The notes under the pieces were generated by a model that did no database searches, was not told where the DNA came from, and saw nothing but the letters and a program-made list of their open reading frames with translations. Both the position numbers and the translations under genes were made by a program. A DNA stretch of 64,000 nt from an uncultured Bacteroidales bacterium. Its GTDB lineage: Bacteria; Bacteroidota; Bacteroidia; Bacteroidales; Muribaculaceae. Each line of letters opens with the position of its first letter. Positions within the stretch are counted from its first letter, which is position 1. Positions 53,192 through 61,884 of the stretch are shown piece by piece. The stretch lies in assembly GCA_902776435.1 (NCBI GenBank), contig CACYQB010000013.1:1-64000 (forward strand), given 5' to 3'.

Positions 53192-53905
53192 TTAACCTTG
53201 CCTGAACAGCAGGTCAATAGCGAATCGTGCTGCCTCGGCGCCTTGTGGCACGAGTGCGTCGAGACTGCGCAGCGCGGCATCCCTTACCGAGGGTTCCACA
53301 TCGTCACTGCAGTTAGTGAGCAGGTGGCGGCTATAGGCTACCGTGAACTCGGGATGGCCCTGGAAAGTGACGACCTGACTGCCTATCCTGAACGACTCGT
53401 TCTTGCAGAAATCGCTGGTGGCACACAGCGTAGCACCCTGTGGCAAGACGGTCACCTGGTCGTGGTGGCTGTAGAGTAAACGCATCTCCTGTCCCGGGAA
53501 ATAGGCCTTCATCGACTCATCCAGAACCCTTGAAGCCCGCACTCCTGCACCAAAGCCGCCTTCATATTGCCTCACTTCACCTCCCAGCGCCCTGGCTATC
53601 GCCTGATGGCCGAAGCACACGCCCATCAACTTGGCTCCGCAGCAATAGGCATGTTCAATCCACTTGACCAACGCGACAATCCACGGTTTGTCATCGTAGG
53701 CCGAATCCAAGCTGCCAGGCACTAGATACAGCTCGTCAGAATTGATCGATAGGGGCAATTCGCCCTGCCACGTTTGGAATATCTTGTATGAAACCTGTTC
53801 GCCGATAGAGGCAAACAGGTCCATAAACAGTGACTCGTAGTTGGGGATGAAATCGGGCAACCTTCCGGGGAAGGTGTCACACAGCAGGATATTGACGCGG
53901 ATCAT
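53192..53905 (-). CDS. Class I glutamine amidotransferase-like protein
   Basis: The 237-residue product has a GATase1 domain with the nucleophile Cys in GVCFGHQAIARALGG (near residue 95) and the His/Glu pair in GHPEFTVAY (near residue 183). It resembles the stand-alone, GMP-synthase-like amidotransferases of unknown acceptor. Its ATG overlaps the end of the HD-domain gene by four bases, so the two are translationally coupled. No synthetase partner is adjacent. Confidence 0.82.
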   Translation of the reverse strand: MIRVNILLCDTFPGRLPDFIPNYESLFMDLFASIGEQVSYKIFQTWQGELPLSINSDELYLVPGSLDSAYDDKPWIVALVKWIEHAYCCGAKLMGVCFGHQAIARALGGEVRQYEGGFGAGVRASRVLDESMKAYFPGQEMRLLYSHHDQVTVLPQGATLCATSDFCKNESFRIGSQVVTFQGHPEFTVAYSRHLLTNCSDDVEPSVRDAALRSLDALVPQGAEAARFAIDLLFRQG

Positions 53906-54534
53906 AACTCATCAATTTCCTCACCTGTGCGTTCCATAATGCTGGCTGCCAGACCGTCGGCCGTCTGGATAATGGTCACCAGGGGATAAAGTTTGCGGGC
54001 GGCATCATAGTTGCGGACGTCCTCATAACTGTTCTGGTTCACGCCCCAAGCGCCCATGTGCCAACGGATAGCGAGCATCTCGTCGTCATTCAGGGGCAAG
54101 CCGCTGCACAACAGCAAGGTCAGCGATTTCTCGCCATGCCCCATCGGGAAACCCTTGTACGTGATCTTGTAGCCCTCGGCATCTTCCCAAATGCCCAGCG
54201 CATTCTTGCGTTTCTTGACTGAACGCTTATAGATGTCACACTTGCAGACGTCATGCAACAGGCTGGCAAGGATGATGCTGTCACGCTTCACCTCGTGTTC
54301 AAGACTGGGCTCAATCGCCGTCATGGCCTCCCACACGGTGAGAGCCGCCTTGCAGGTGTTGAGCGAATGCTTTGCCAAGCCGCCCTCAGTATTCAGGTGA
54401 TGGCCTGCCGATGCCGGAGCCGTGAAAAATCCCCAAGCCTCTAAATCGCCTATCACATCCTCGATGCCCTCGCGCCCGGTAGAACGCAGCAATTCAAGGA
54501 TTTCCTCTTTGCAATCTTTATCACTTGTTTTCAT
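53902..54534 (-). CDS. HD-domain hydrolase-like protein
   Basis: The ATG at 54534 (MKTSDKDCKEEILELL) is preferred to a TTG at 54543. The 210-residue protein shows HD-type metal ligands: GGLAKHSLNT, ASLLHDVCKCD (the HD pair), FPMGHGEKS and IRWHMGAWG. It is a phosphohydrolase-type fold, perhaps acting on nucleotides, and is coupled to the amidotransferase gene. A run of CCTAA-like units (54545-54590) precedes the start. Confidence 0.8.
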   Translation of the reverse strand: MKTSDKDCKEEILELLRSTGREGIEDVIGDLEAWGFFTAPASAGHHLNTEGGLAKHSLNTCKAALTVWEAMTAIEPSLEHEVKRDSIILASLLHDVCKCDIYKRSVKKRKNALGIWEDAEGYKITYKGFPMGHGEKSLTLLLCSGLPLNDDEMLAIRWHMGAWGVNQNSYEDVRNYDAARKLYPLVTIIQTADGLAASIMERTGEEIDEL

Positions 54535-54577
54535 ATCATTCAATTGTAACTTAAACCTAACACCTAAAGCCTAAAAC

Positions 54578-55372
54578 CTAACGCCTACTCGGCTTATACC
54601 CGTGTTCACGACGGTACTTGCGCACATCGCGGAACAAGTCGGTGGCATAGACAAAATTGTTCAGGTCATCGTTGTCCTGGTCATAGATCTCCTCTTTAGT
54701 GCCAATCCAGCCCACATGGCCCTTGTTGATGAAAACGATGTTTTCGCCAATGCCCATTACGGAGTTCATGTCATGGGTGTTGATGATGGTCGTAATGCCG
54801 AACTCATGGGTGATGTCACTCAACAACTCATCAATGACAATCGACGTTTTGGGGTCAAGGCCCGAATTGGGCTCGTCACAGAAGAGGTACTTGGGATTCA
54901 GGGCGATGGCACGCGCAATGGCACAGCGCTTCTGCATACCGCCCGACAACTCACTGGGATACTTGTTCTCGCTGCCGGTCAAGTTCACGCGGTCGATACA
55001 GAACTGTGCACGGTCACGGATTTCCCCTGCACTCATCTTGCTGAACATCACCAGCGGAAAACTCACGTTACCCATTACCGTCTCGCTGTCAAACAACGCG
55101 CTGCCCTGGAAAAGCATGCCGATTTCCTTGCGTAACTCCTTGCGCTGTTTGCGGTCCATCCGCGTGATATCACGGCCGTCGTACAGGATTTCACCCTCAT
55201 CGGGGTCAAACAGGCCAACGATATTCTTAATCAACACTGTCTTACCCGATCCCGACTGACCGATGATGAGGTTGGTCTTGCCGTCGTAGAGCTTGGCATT
55301 GATGTCAAACAACACCTGGCGGTCACCCCCTTCTTCCTTAAAGGTCTTGGATAGATGCTTAACTTCAATCAT
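54578..55372 (-). CDS. ABC transporter ATPase, MlaF-type
   Basis: This 264-residue ABC ATPase has Walker A GQSGSGKTVL, signature LSGGMQKRCAIARA and Walker B YLFCDEPNSGLDP. The subgroup matches MlaF, the ATPase of the phospholipid transport system that keeps the outer membrane asymmetric. It lies five bases after the MlaE-type permease gene. The MCE-domain partner (MlaD type) is not in this run, so it must lie elsewhere. Confidence 0.88.
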   Translation of the reverse strand: MIEVKHLSKTFKEEGGDRQVLFDINAKLYDGKTNLIIGQSGSGKTVLIKNIVGLFDPDEGEILYDGRDITRMDRKQRKELRKEIGMLFQGSALFDSETVMGNVSFPLVMFSKMSAGEIRDRAQFCIDRVNLTGSENKYPSELSGGMQKRCAIARAIALNPKYLFCDEPNSGLDPKTSIVIDELLSDITHEFGITTIINTHDMNSVMGIGENIVFINKGHVGWIGTKEEIYDQDNDDLNNFVYATDLFRDVRKYRREHGYKPSRR

Positions 55373-55376
55373 TGTG

Positions 55377-56123
55377 TTACAGTAATAAGAGGGTTAAAAT
55401 TACGTCGGCCACCAGAATCATGATGTTGCTGATGACAACAGTATCGGTACTGGCCTTGCCCACCTCGACCGAGCCACCCTTCACAGCGTAGCCGTAGTAA
55501 CAGGCAATGGTGGACATCAGGAATGCAAATACCAGCGACTTAATCAACGCGAACCATACATACCACTCGATGAACAGGGACTGGATACCGAAGATGTAGG
55601 TATCAGGGTCAACAATGCCAGTGATGATGCAGATGAGCCAACCGCCAAACAGGCTCGTAGCCATACAGATCACCACCAGGAACGGCAGAATCGTGATCCA
55701 TGCAAGAATCTTGGGCAATGCCAGGAAGTTGGCGCTGTTGATGCCCATAATGTCAAGGGCGTCAATCTGTTCGGTAGCGCGCATGGTACCAATCTCGCTG
55801 GCGATGTTCGAACCGATCTTTCCAGACAGAATCAGACACAGAATCGTCGATGAGAACTCCAGCAGAATAATCTCACGCGTGGTCAATCCCACAGTATAAC
55901 GGGGCAACAACGGGTTGGAGATATTGAGTTTAATCAATATTGTACACAGTGAACCAATAAACAGCGACACGATGATAATCAGGGGAATCGAGTCAATACC
56001 CAGTTTCCCTATCTCGTCAGCATAGCGCTTGAAGAAGACTTTCCACTTGTCAGGGATGGCCATAACCCTCCACATGAACATGCAGTAGTCTCCAAACTTA
56101 TCGAGCATTTTAGTCAATAACAT
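55377..56123 (-). CDS. MlaE-type ABC permease
   Basis: The 248-residue protein has about five membrane helices and a MlaE/DUF140 layout, with ELSSTILCLILSGKIGSNIASEIGTM-like sequence in the middle and MRATEQIDALDIMGIN following. It forms the inner-membrane channel for phospholipid with the ATPase encoded directly after it. A TACATTTG box (56147-56154) is 24 bases before the start. Confidence 0.88.
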   Translation of the reverse strand: MLLTKMLDKFGDYCMFMWRVMAIPDKWKVFFKRYADEIGKLGIDSIPLIIIVSLFIGSLCTILIKLNISNPLLPRYTVGLTTREIILLEFSSTILCLILSGKIGSNIASEIGTMRATEQIDALDIMGINSANFLALPKILAWITILPFLVVICMATSLFGGWLICIITGIVDPDTYIFGIQSLFIEWYVWFALIKSLVFAFLMSTIACYYGYAVKGGSVEVGKASTDTVVISNIMILVADVILTLLLL

Positions 56124-56146
56124 ACCTTTCGTAAAATTACAACCTG

Positions 56147-56154
56147 CAAATGTA
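56147..56154 (-). promoter_or_regulatory. -7 promoter box of the Mla-type operon
   Basis: The minus strand reads TACATTTG followed by CAGG, close to the ATG at 56123. Confidence 0.5.
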
Positions 56155-56193
56155 GCAAAAAGTTTTCAGTTAACGGTTCTTAGATGCCACTTT

Positions 56194-56766
56194 TTACAAC
56201 AGGGCGCTCTCGTCAATGAGATTGTTGAGCATGGCATACACGGTAAGGCCTGCAATGCTCTTGATGCCTGTCTTGTGGGTTATGTTCTTGCGGTGACTGA
56301 TGACCGTGTGAACACTGACGTTGAGGGCATCGGCCACCTCCTTGTTCGTCTTGCCCTGAGCCAACTGAATGAGAACAGCCGTCTCGCGTTTAGTGAGTTC
56401 ATAATTGTTCTGACTGTGCTGCTCGGCCACGGGTGAGGCTTGAGCCAGGGTCTCGATAATCATGGTGCGACCGTCACGTATCTCAACCACGCCGTCAAAA
56501 CCCTTGAGCACATCCCGCTCGACATACTGATAAACCAGCGCCACGACAGCCACATTGTACTCATTGCGCAAAGCGGAGACGTTCTTATTGAGAATCGTGG
56601 GATTCACCAGAAGCACATCGGGATGGGTGGACAGAATGCGTTCCTCCAGATTGTCGGCACTCACCTCTGGTTCCAGCAACTTGAAACGGGACTGGCTCTC
56701 CAAAACTGATTTCAGCCCCTCAATGATGACCTCCGACGGCTCAACTATCAACAAGCGCTGCTTCAT
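56194..56766 (-). CDS. LuxR-family regulator with degenerate receiver
   Basis: This 190-residue protein has an N-terminal receiver-like domain and a C-terminal LuxR HTH (ELTKRETAVLIQLAQGKTNKEVADALNV then SVHTVISHRKNI). The phospho-acceptor Asp of normal receivers is replaced in the strand HPDVLLVNPTILN, so phosphorylation is unlikely. It overlaps the hemerythrin-domain gene by four bases, which suggests redox or oxygen input rather than a kinase. Relatives in Bacteroidales occur in the same pair. Confidence 0.82.
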   Translation of the reverse strand: MKQRLLIVEPSEVIIEGLKSVLESQSRFKLLEPEVSADNLEERILSTHPDVLLVNPTILNKNVSALRNEYNVAVVALVYQYVERDVLKGFDGVVEIRDGRTMIIETLAQASPVAEQHSQNNYELTKRETAVLIQLAQGKTNKEVADALNVSVHTVISHRKNITHKTGIKSIAGLTVYAMLNNLIDESALL

Positions 56767-57467
56767 GACAAAATGGCTTTTTCGAGGTGACGTACCAAGG
56801 GAACCATAATTTTTTCCTCGATGAAGGTATGCTTCTTGAGGTCCTCACTCAGCCTCAAGATATCATAAACCACATCAAGCACATTGTCATCATCTACCTG
56901 AGGCGGCAGGTACTTGAACACGATATTCAATAGGTCATCGAGTTTACCCTCGATGTCGCTATGGTTCTGCAGAAAACCATCGATGCCATAGGTCGTGTCA
57001 CGCTTGCCGGCCATCAAGGCGCGGATGTGCGGGAACACATCACGTTCCTCATGCATGAAGTGAGCCTCTACTTCCTGCTTGTATTGTTCAAAGAAACTGA
57101 TGAACACCTTGCCGATGCGCCCGTTTAATTCCTGGGCGATGGAGTCCAAGTGACGCTCGATATGAGGCAGTCGCTTCTCGACATAGTATTTATGGGATTT
57201 CTCGAGATAGGGCACCAAGCCTGTCATATCCGTTCCCAGAATTGTGGCAGTGGAAGGCACGTAGTTATTGAAGGTATATACATTGCAGATGAGCAGGAAG
57301 AAAGTGGTATCCACCCCACTCTGCTCACACACGTCGGCAATGGAACGGTCGCCGAAACCAAGCGAAATGCCCAATCTGGTCAACAACGAGAGTATTGACG
57401 GATAAGCAGTGATCAGGTCGCTCAGACGGCTTTCACTCGAGAATAGACGTGACTTGAAATCTTTCAT
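56763..57467 (-). CDS. Hemerythrin-domain protein (Ric/YtfE-like)
   Basis: The 234-residue product begins with a short helical DUF542-like part (LITAYPSILSLLTRLGISL) and continues with a hemerythrin four-helix bundle. Likely iron ligands are in SHKYYVEKRLPHIERHL, HFMHEERDVFPHI, NHSDI and HTFIEEKIMVPL. Proteins of this layout act in repair of iron centres after nitrosative or oxidative stress, or sense oxygen. It is the first gene of the pair with the LuxR-type regulator, whose start overlaps its stop. Confidence 0.85.
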   Translation of the reverse strand: MKDFKSRLFSSESRLSDLITAYPSILSLLTRLGISLGFGDRSIADVCEQSGVDTTFFLLICNVYTFNNYVPSTATILGTDMTGLVPYLEKSHKYYVEKRLPHIERHLDSIAQELNGRIGKVFISFFEQYKQEVEAHFMHEERDVFPHIRALMAGKRDTTYGIDGFLQNHSDIEGKLDDLLNIVFKYLPPQVDDDNVLDVVYDILRLSEDLKKHTFIEEKIMVPLVRHLEKAILS

Positions 57468-57530
57468 TGACTATATAATAACTGTTTATAAACGTGTACA
57501 AAATTAGCAATTCCTCTTCATTCCAGCAAA

Positions 57531-59276
57531 TCATTTCCACAAGCCACCATAAATCATCCACTGGCTAATGTCCCATGCCTGGCGTTGCTGCGGCGTCAAG
57601 GAGGTGCTATCGCCGATGACCGACATATTGCGCGGGAAGATTGCACTCTGGACCGGATAACGCAAGACACTGTGACCGAGCCCTTTCCAGCGATAGGCAT
57701 TCGCTCCCATCACGTCGAGAATTGTGGGAAAGACATCCACCTGACCGATAACGGAATTGTAACACAATGTGGTGTCACAGCCTGCAATAATCATCGGAAT
57801 ACCCCAGTCAATGGGTCGGGAGATGCTGTCGGGACGACCTTCAATGCGGTTGAGGTATAATTGGGTGTGGTCGCTCACTATCGCCACCACAGTGTTGTGC
57901 AACAGCCCCATCCGGTCGAGGTCGTCCATGAACGCTCCGATACAACTATCAGTCACGTTAACACAGTTGAGGTAACTGCGAGCCTCGGCATTCAGTGTGT
58001 CGCTCGTCAAAATCCATGTGGGACGCACCTTGTTGTCGGGATAAGGTGAATGCATCGTCATCGTCACCATTTCCAGGAAGAAAGGCTGACGCATCTGGGG
58101 AACCAAGCGGGCAGCAAAATCGGTCAAGGCGGCATCATCAACATTGTTATGCCTAAGCAGGGCGCCATCAGCCGTCAAGTGGTCACGTGTGTAGAGGGTG
58201 TCAAAGCCGTAGGTCCTTGCCGTGACATTCTGGTTCCAGTTCACGCCAGGCGTGCAGATGACCTCACGGCAATCATACCCTTCAAGGGCTTCAGCAAGCG
58301 ACGGATAATGGCCATTGCCCCAATTGACCGCCACCACACCATCACGCAAAGGCAGCAGTCCGGTATTATATATAAAATGGGCATCGCTGGAATGACCGTG
58401 GCTGGTCTGGAACATGATGTGTGGAGCATAAATCACACTGTCACTGGCAATGAGACGATTGAGAACAGGGGTTACTTCACGGCCATCCACCTCCATGCCT
58501 ATCGGCCAAGAGTGTAATGACTCGACAATAACCATCACGAGGTTGCGGCGCGGAGTGGAACAATAGCGGTTGTCCGTGTAATGTGGGCACTCCTCTTCAA
58601 GAAAACGCTCAACCCTAGCCCGCTCTTCATCGGTTACAGTGCGACTTTTAAAGGCGTCGTGCAAAGTAAACAGGCCATAAGGAACCAAACCATTACGCGC
58701 AAAGTATCCACGGTTATTGAAATTGTGCAAAAAGCGATCATTGAAACTCTGGTCTCCATGAATATAACCCCAAAGCGCAAATGCTGCACAGGCTATTAAC
58801 GAATATCCGAATTGCCTGAAACCCACTTTATTATCTCTGACTCTATGGCTTATCAAGCAGAGCGCTATCAGCAACAGATAAGGAATCACAATGAGCAGAT
58901 CCTGCCAGCGCAACAGGGCTATCGTGCTCGACGCCAAAGTCGGATTGACATTCTCGGTCAAGGTCAGGCTGCGCCACGGCATCAAGTCATCATAGGCGCG
59001 GCAATAGCATGTTTGCATCAGGCACCAGATGACGAGCAAAGTCATGGGAACCCACACCAGCCATCTCCATCGGCGACGCAGCAGCCAGTAAGGAGACAGG
59101 AGCAGGAGGGCATTGGCAATGGATATGGCTACCACATGCCACTCGTGCAACATGCGCTCCACTCCACCCAACTGGGTGTCAAGAGCAACAATAAAGCACT
59201 GCCAAGCGGCAACAGCAACACAGAACACAAAAAACCATGTGCCGTATCGCTCGATATGTCGTCTTGACGGATTCAA
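57531..59276 (-). CDS. Membrane-bound sulfatase / phosphoethanolamine-transferase-type enzyme
   Basis: This 581-residue protein has four to five N-terminal membrane helices (about residues 10-170) and a large extracytoplasmic alkaline-phosphatase-fold domain. It has metal-site motifs NLVMVIVESLHSW, QTSHGHSSDAHF and VSDHTQLYL, in the LTA synthase/EptA class. Such enzymes transfer phosphoethanolamine or glycerol phosphate to lipid or glycan. The start is a TTG at 59276, in the same frame as the UmuD stop three bases away, so read-through or coupled translation is possible. No ATG lies near. Substrate unknown. Confidence 0.84.
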   Translation of the reverse strand: MNPSRRHIERYGTWFFVFCVAVAAWQCFIVALDTQLGGVERMLHEWHVVAISIANALLLLSPYWLLRRRWRWLVWVPMTLLVIWCLMQTCYCRAYDDLMPWRSLTLTENVNPTLASSTIALLRWQDLLIVIPYLLLIALCLISHRVRDNKVGFRQFGYSLIACAAFALWGYIHGDQSFNDRFLHNFNNRGYFARNGLVPYGLFTLHDAFKSRTVTDEERARVERFLEEECPHYTDNRYCSTPRRNLVMVIVESLHSWPIGMEVDGREVTPVLNRLIASDSVIYAPHIMFQTSHGHSSDAHFIYNTGLLPLRDGVVAVNWGNGHYPSLAEALEGYDCREVICTPGVNWNQNVTARTYGFDTLYTRDHLTADGALLRHNNVDDAALTDFAARLVPQMRQPFFLEMVTMTMHSPYPDNKVRPTWILTSDTLNAEARSYLNCVNVTDSCIGAFMDDLDRMGLLHNTVVAIVSDHTQLYLNRIEGRPDSISRPIDWGIPMIIAGCDTTLCYNSVIGQVDVFPTILDVMGANAYRWKGLGHSVLRYPVQSAIFPRNMSVIGDSTSLTPQQRQAWDISQWMIYGGLWK

Positions 59277-59279
59277 AGG

Positions 59280-59717
59280 CTAAAGCTTCTTGATGATGTG
59301 CGAGACCACACCCCACACCTGGAAATTGCTATCTTCACTGACACGTAGTTCGGGGAACTTGGCATTGGCAGGGGTGAGATAAATGCCATCATCACGCACG
59401 CTTAGACGCTTGACCGTGAAATCCCCATCCACAAAGCAGACAGCAATATTCCCGTCATGAGGCGTCAGCGAGCGGTCAATAATCAGCAAGTCACCTTCGT
59501 TGATACCCGCTTCCACCATTGAGTTACCTATCACACGGGCACAGAAGGTGGCGGCAGGGTTGGTTATCAGCGCCCTGTTCAAGTCGATGCTGTCGGCATA
59601 TTCTCCCTGGGCAGGACTGGGAAAGCCCGCCTGCACCCGGTCCTCAAAGAACTGCGGTCCCACCGTCTTTTCTTCAATAACCGGCCTGACCTCGGTGATG
59701 CTAATATCCTCTTTCAT
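59280..59717 (-). CDS. umuD: UmuD-like autoproteolytic protein (no UmuC neighbour)
   Basis: The ATG at 59717 (MKEDISITEVRPVIEEK) is preferred to a GTG at 59729. The 145-residue protein has the UmuD/LexA S24 fold. The cleavage site is Ala30-Gly31 in RVQAGFPSPAQGEYAD, the nucleophile Ser66 is in IGNSMVEAG, and the general base Lys103 is in FTVKRL. UmuD is normally paired with UmuC as polymerase V. Here the next gene is a sulfatase-type enzyme and no umuC is in the window. It overlaps no other gene but is in line with the MBL hydrolase. Confidence 0.86.
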   Translation of the reverse strand: MKEDISITEVRPVIEEKTVGPQFFEDRVQAGFPSPAQGEYADSIDLNRALITNPAATFCARVIGNSMVEAGINEGDLLIIDRSLTPHDGNIAVCFVDGDFTVKRLSVRDDGIYLTPANAKFPELRVSEDSNFQVWGVVSHIIKKL

Positions 59718-59725
59718 ATTCTTTT

Positions 59726-60496
59726 TCACACTTTTACAATCAGCTTATCGTAAGCTAGTTCGACGCCTGGCGGTAGCATGCGGGATAATTCAGCATGCAG
59801 TCCCATGCCATCACTCATGTGAATCAGATAAGCACGGCCAGGATTAACGCGACGGATGATGTCTAGTGTCTCGTCCAGGCACATGTGAGACAGATGCTGC
59901 CCCACCCTCAACGAATTGATCACCAGCAAGGGAATTTCCTTGAGCGGCTCCACCACACTATCGTCAATGGTCTTGGCATCGGTAATATAGGCTAAGGGAC
60001 CGATGCGGAAACCGAGGATGGGCAATTTGTAATGCATCACGGGAATAGGCTCCACACGCACGCCCTCGACCAGGAAGGGTTCATCACCAATGACATGCTC
60101 CTCGAACTGAGCCACGCCCGGATAGGGGTTGTCCGTTGCAAAGCAATATGGGATGCGCTTGTGCAAGTTCTCCAATACGTCGGCGCGGGCATAGAGCGGA
60201 AACGGGCGCTCAAAGCAATAAGCCCGCAAATCATCCAAGCCTGCTACATGGTCATAGTGAATGTGTGTCAAGAGCACGGCATCCAAATTGTCGTCAGTAG
60301 CCCGGAGCATCTGAGTTCGGAAATCCGGACCGCAATCGATGAGAATCCTGGCACCCTGATAACGCACAATAGCCGAAGTACGCAAGCGCTGGTCACGTGG
60401 ATCGCAACTCAGGCACACATGGCACTGGCAACGCAGCATGGGGACACCAGTTGAGGTGCCTGTTCCCAAAAATTCTATTTCCAAAGTCGTCAGCAT
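59726..60496 (-). CDS. MBL-fold metal-dependent hydrolase (PhnP-like)
   Basis: The 256-residue product has the metallo-beta-lactamase metal motif THIHYDHVAGLDD and the start LEIEFLGTGTSTGVPM of the PhnP/RNase Z-like subgroup. Further His and Asp ligands lie in PVMHYKLP, ITDAKTI and LIHMSDG. A Cys group (CQCHVCLSCDPRD) near residue 25 is typical of PhnP-like proteins, which may act as cyclic phosphodiesterases. The substrate in Bacteroidales is not known. It is the first gene of a run ending with the sulfatase-type enzyme. Confidence 0.88.
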   Translation of the reverse strand: MLTTLEIEFLGTGTSTGVPMLRCQCHVCLSCDPRDQRLRTSAIVRYQGARILIDCGPDFRTQMLRATDDNLDAVLLTHIHYDHVAGLDDLRAYCFERPFPLYARADVLENLHKRIPYCFATDNPYPGVAQFEEHVIGDEPFLVEGVRVEPIPVMHYKLPILGFRIGPLAYITDAKTIDDSVVEPLKEIPLLVINSLRVGQHLSHMCLDETLDIIRRVNPGRAYLIHMSDGMGLHAELSRMLPPGVELAYDKLIVKV

Positions 60497-60515
60497 TTCA
60501 ACATTGACGTTTATT

Positions 60516-60918
60516 TAACGTGAGTTCGATAAAAATAGACTGCTGATACTCAGCTGAGGGTGTGTCATAATATGCTTCAAGTTTTTTAATCGGCCTAACG
60601 GCCGAGAAATTAAACAAAAATTTTTATAAAAATTAATCGAAATATCATTTTTATTTAATTTTATTAATAATTTTGTCTAATTTCTCGCGCTAAGCGCGAT
60701 TCAATTTGCGACAAATGAATTATGACACAGTCTCCTGGGGGGCGTCGATACCACCTAAGGCACTCCATCGCGGTAGCATCAACGCCCCTGCCCACTCCCC
60801 CTCCTCCGGCACTTCGTGCCACCTCCCCCCGGGCGGGGGAGGAGTTCCCCCTCTAATCTTAGAGGGGGAGATGCTAACGCACTGATTCTTAGCGAGCAAA
60901 TTCATCAAGTTGACGTTA
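60516..60918. repeat. MITE-like palindromic repeat, copy C, with a nested second element
   Basis: The outer ends (AACGTGAGTTCGATAAAAAT left, CATCAAGTTGACGTTA right), the CTGATACTCAG motif, GGCGTCGATACCACC, ATCAACGCCCC and the right hairpin CCCCCTCTAATCTTAGAGGGGG match copy B. This copy is longer because of a 180-bp insertion (60555-60734) in its left arm and an extra GC-rich hairpin (CTCCTCC...GGAGGAG, 60796-60844). No coding sequence. Confidence 0.72.
60555..60734. mobile_element. Nested small palindromic element (MITE) inside repeat copy C
   Basis: The ends GAGGGTGTGTCATAAT and the complement of ATTATGACACAGTCTC are inverted. Inside, each arm contains TAATTTCTCG and a GC-rich hairpin, CGGCCTAACGGCCG on the left and TCGCGCTAAGCGCGA on the right, around an AT-rich core. 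At about 180 bp without a gene it is a non-autonomous element. The GAGGGTGTGTCAT-like end suggests mobilisation by an IS transposase; the family is unknown. Confidence 0.65.
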
Positions 60919-61878
60919 TTTATTGAATTGTCGAAGCAAGCCATCTACAAAAAACAAGTAGGCCCCGCCATCATAATACCAATACTCCCTCATGCCCCGC
61001 TGGTCAGGAATCTCGTTGATACGTTTAGGTGAACCTAATGCCAATCCACATTCGATCTTGGTCATACCCTCGGCCACCTGACCTCGGGTAATCTTCTGCC
61101 AGTTTGCATCACTGATCTCGGGATGTGCCAGATGAGGGTCGCTGGCGACAAACAGGGCATCAAAGTCGCGGCCATGCATCGTCGATGCGTTGTCACTCAT
61201 CCACACCATGGCGCGTTCACGCGTGTCTGCCGTAGTGAAAAGAACGCGCAACGGCATAACGGCATTGCCCGGCAAGACGCTGTCGATATGAACCTTAATG
61301 AAATGACGCCCGCCCTTCATCTGTTCGGTCTGCTGATCATACCAAATAGGCGTGCGGATATAATAGTCCTTGCCTTGAACCTGGCGGGCTATGTGTTCCA
61401 CCATGTCCAAATCAATGAGCATGGGCAAGGTAAAACCAGGCCTGAAGGCTTCGACCGCCTTACCATAACGGTAAACAAACGCCTGGCCTGTAATCGAGTC
61501 AACAAATCGGATATCGACCTTACGGTTATCGTCGGTGAACAAGCCGCTGGTCACCCAGCCATCATAGTTCAAGACATGACCTGCAAGATGAAGCGAATCC
61601 AAGTCAAAACCGGAATAGAGCAACATCTGCTTTACTTGATCATCGGCCACCCAGAAGCGTTTTCCTGTCTTCCATGCGGCCAACGAGTCCGTATAGGCTT
61701 CAAGAGTTACCGAAGCCTGCTTGCTATCGGCTTGTTCCAAGACCTTGCGCACATCCTTATCGGTGACATGCTCGGTCATCTCAATACCAGTGCCACATGC
61801 GGCCATAAGGATGCACAAGGCAATCCCCACCACCGCATGACCATAGGTTTCTGATATCCAACGCAACCGCTGTCGCAT
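60916..61878 (-). CDS. Hypothetical lipoprotein
   Basis: This 320-residue protein begins MRQRLRWISETYGHAVVGIA, and the lipobox CILMAACGTGIEM implies lipid anchoring. The body has no family I recognise; notable segments are KTGKRFWVADDQVKQMLLYSG and GLALGSPKRINEIPDQRGMREYW. It has no signature of an enzyme. It is followed upstream on the same strand by a second lipoprotein gene 6 bases away (61885). Repeat copy C touches its stop, which falls inside the right terminal inverted sequence. Confidence 0.72.
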   Translation of the reverse strand: MRQRLRWISETYGHAVVGIALCILMAACGTGIEMTEHVTDKDVRKVLEQADSKQASVTLEAYTDSLAAWKTGKRFWVADDQVKQMLLYSGFDLDSLHLAGHVLNYDGWVTSGLFTDDNRKVDIRFVDSITGQAFVYRYGKAVEAFRPGFTLPMLIDLDMVEHIARQVQGKDYYIRTPIWYDQQTEQMKGGRHFIKVHIDSVLPGNAVMPLRVLFTTADTRERAMVWMSDNASTMHGRDFDALFVASDPHLAHPEISDANWQKITRGQVAEGMTKIECGLALGSPKRINEIPDQRGMREYWYYDGGAYLFFVDGLLRQFNK

Positions 61879-61884
61879 CCAGAA

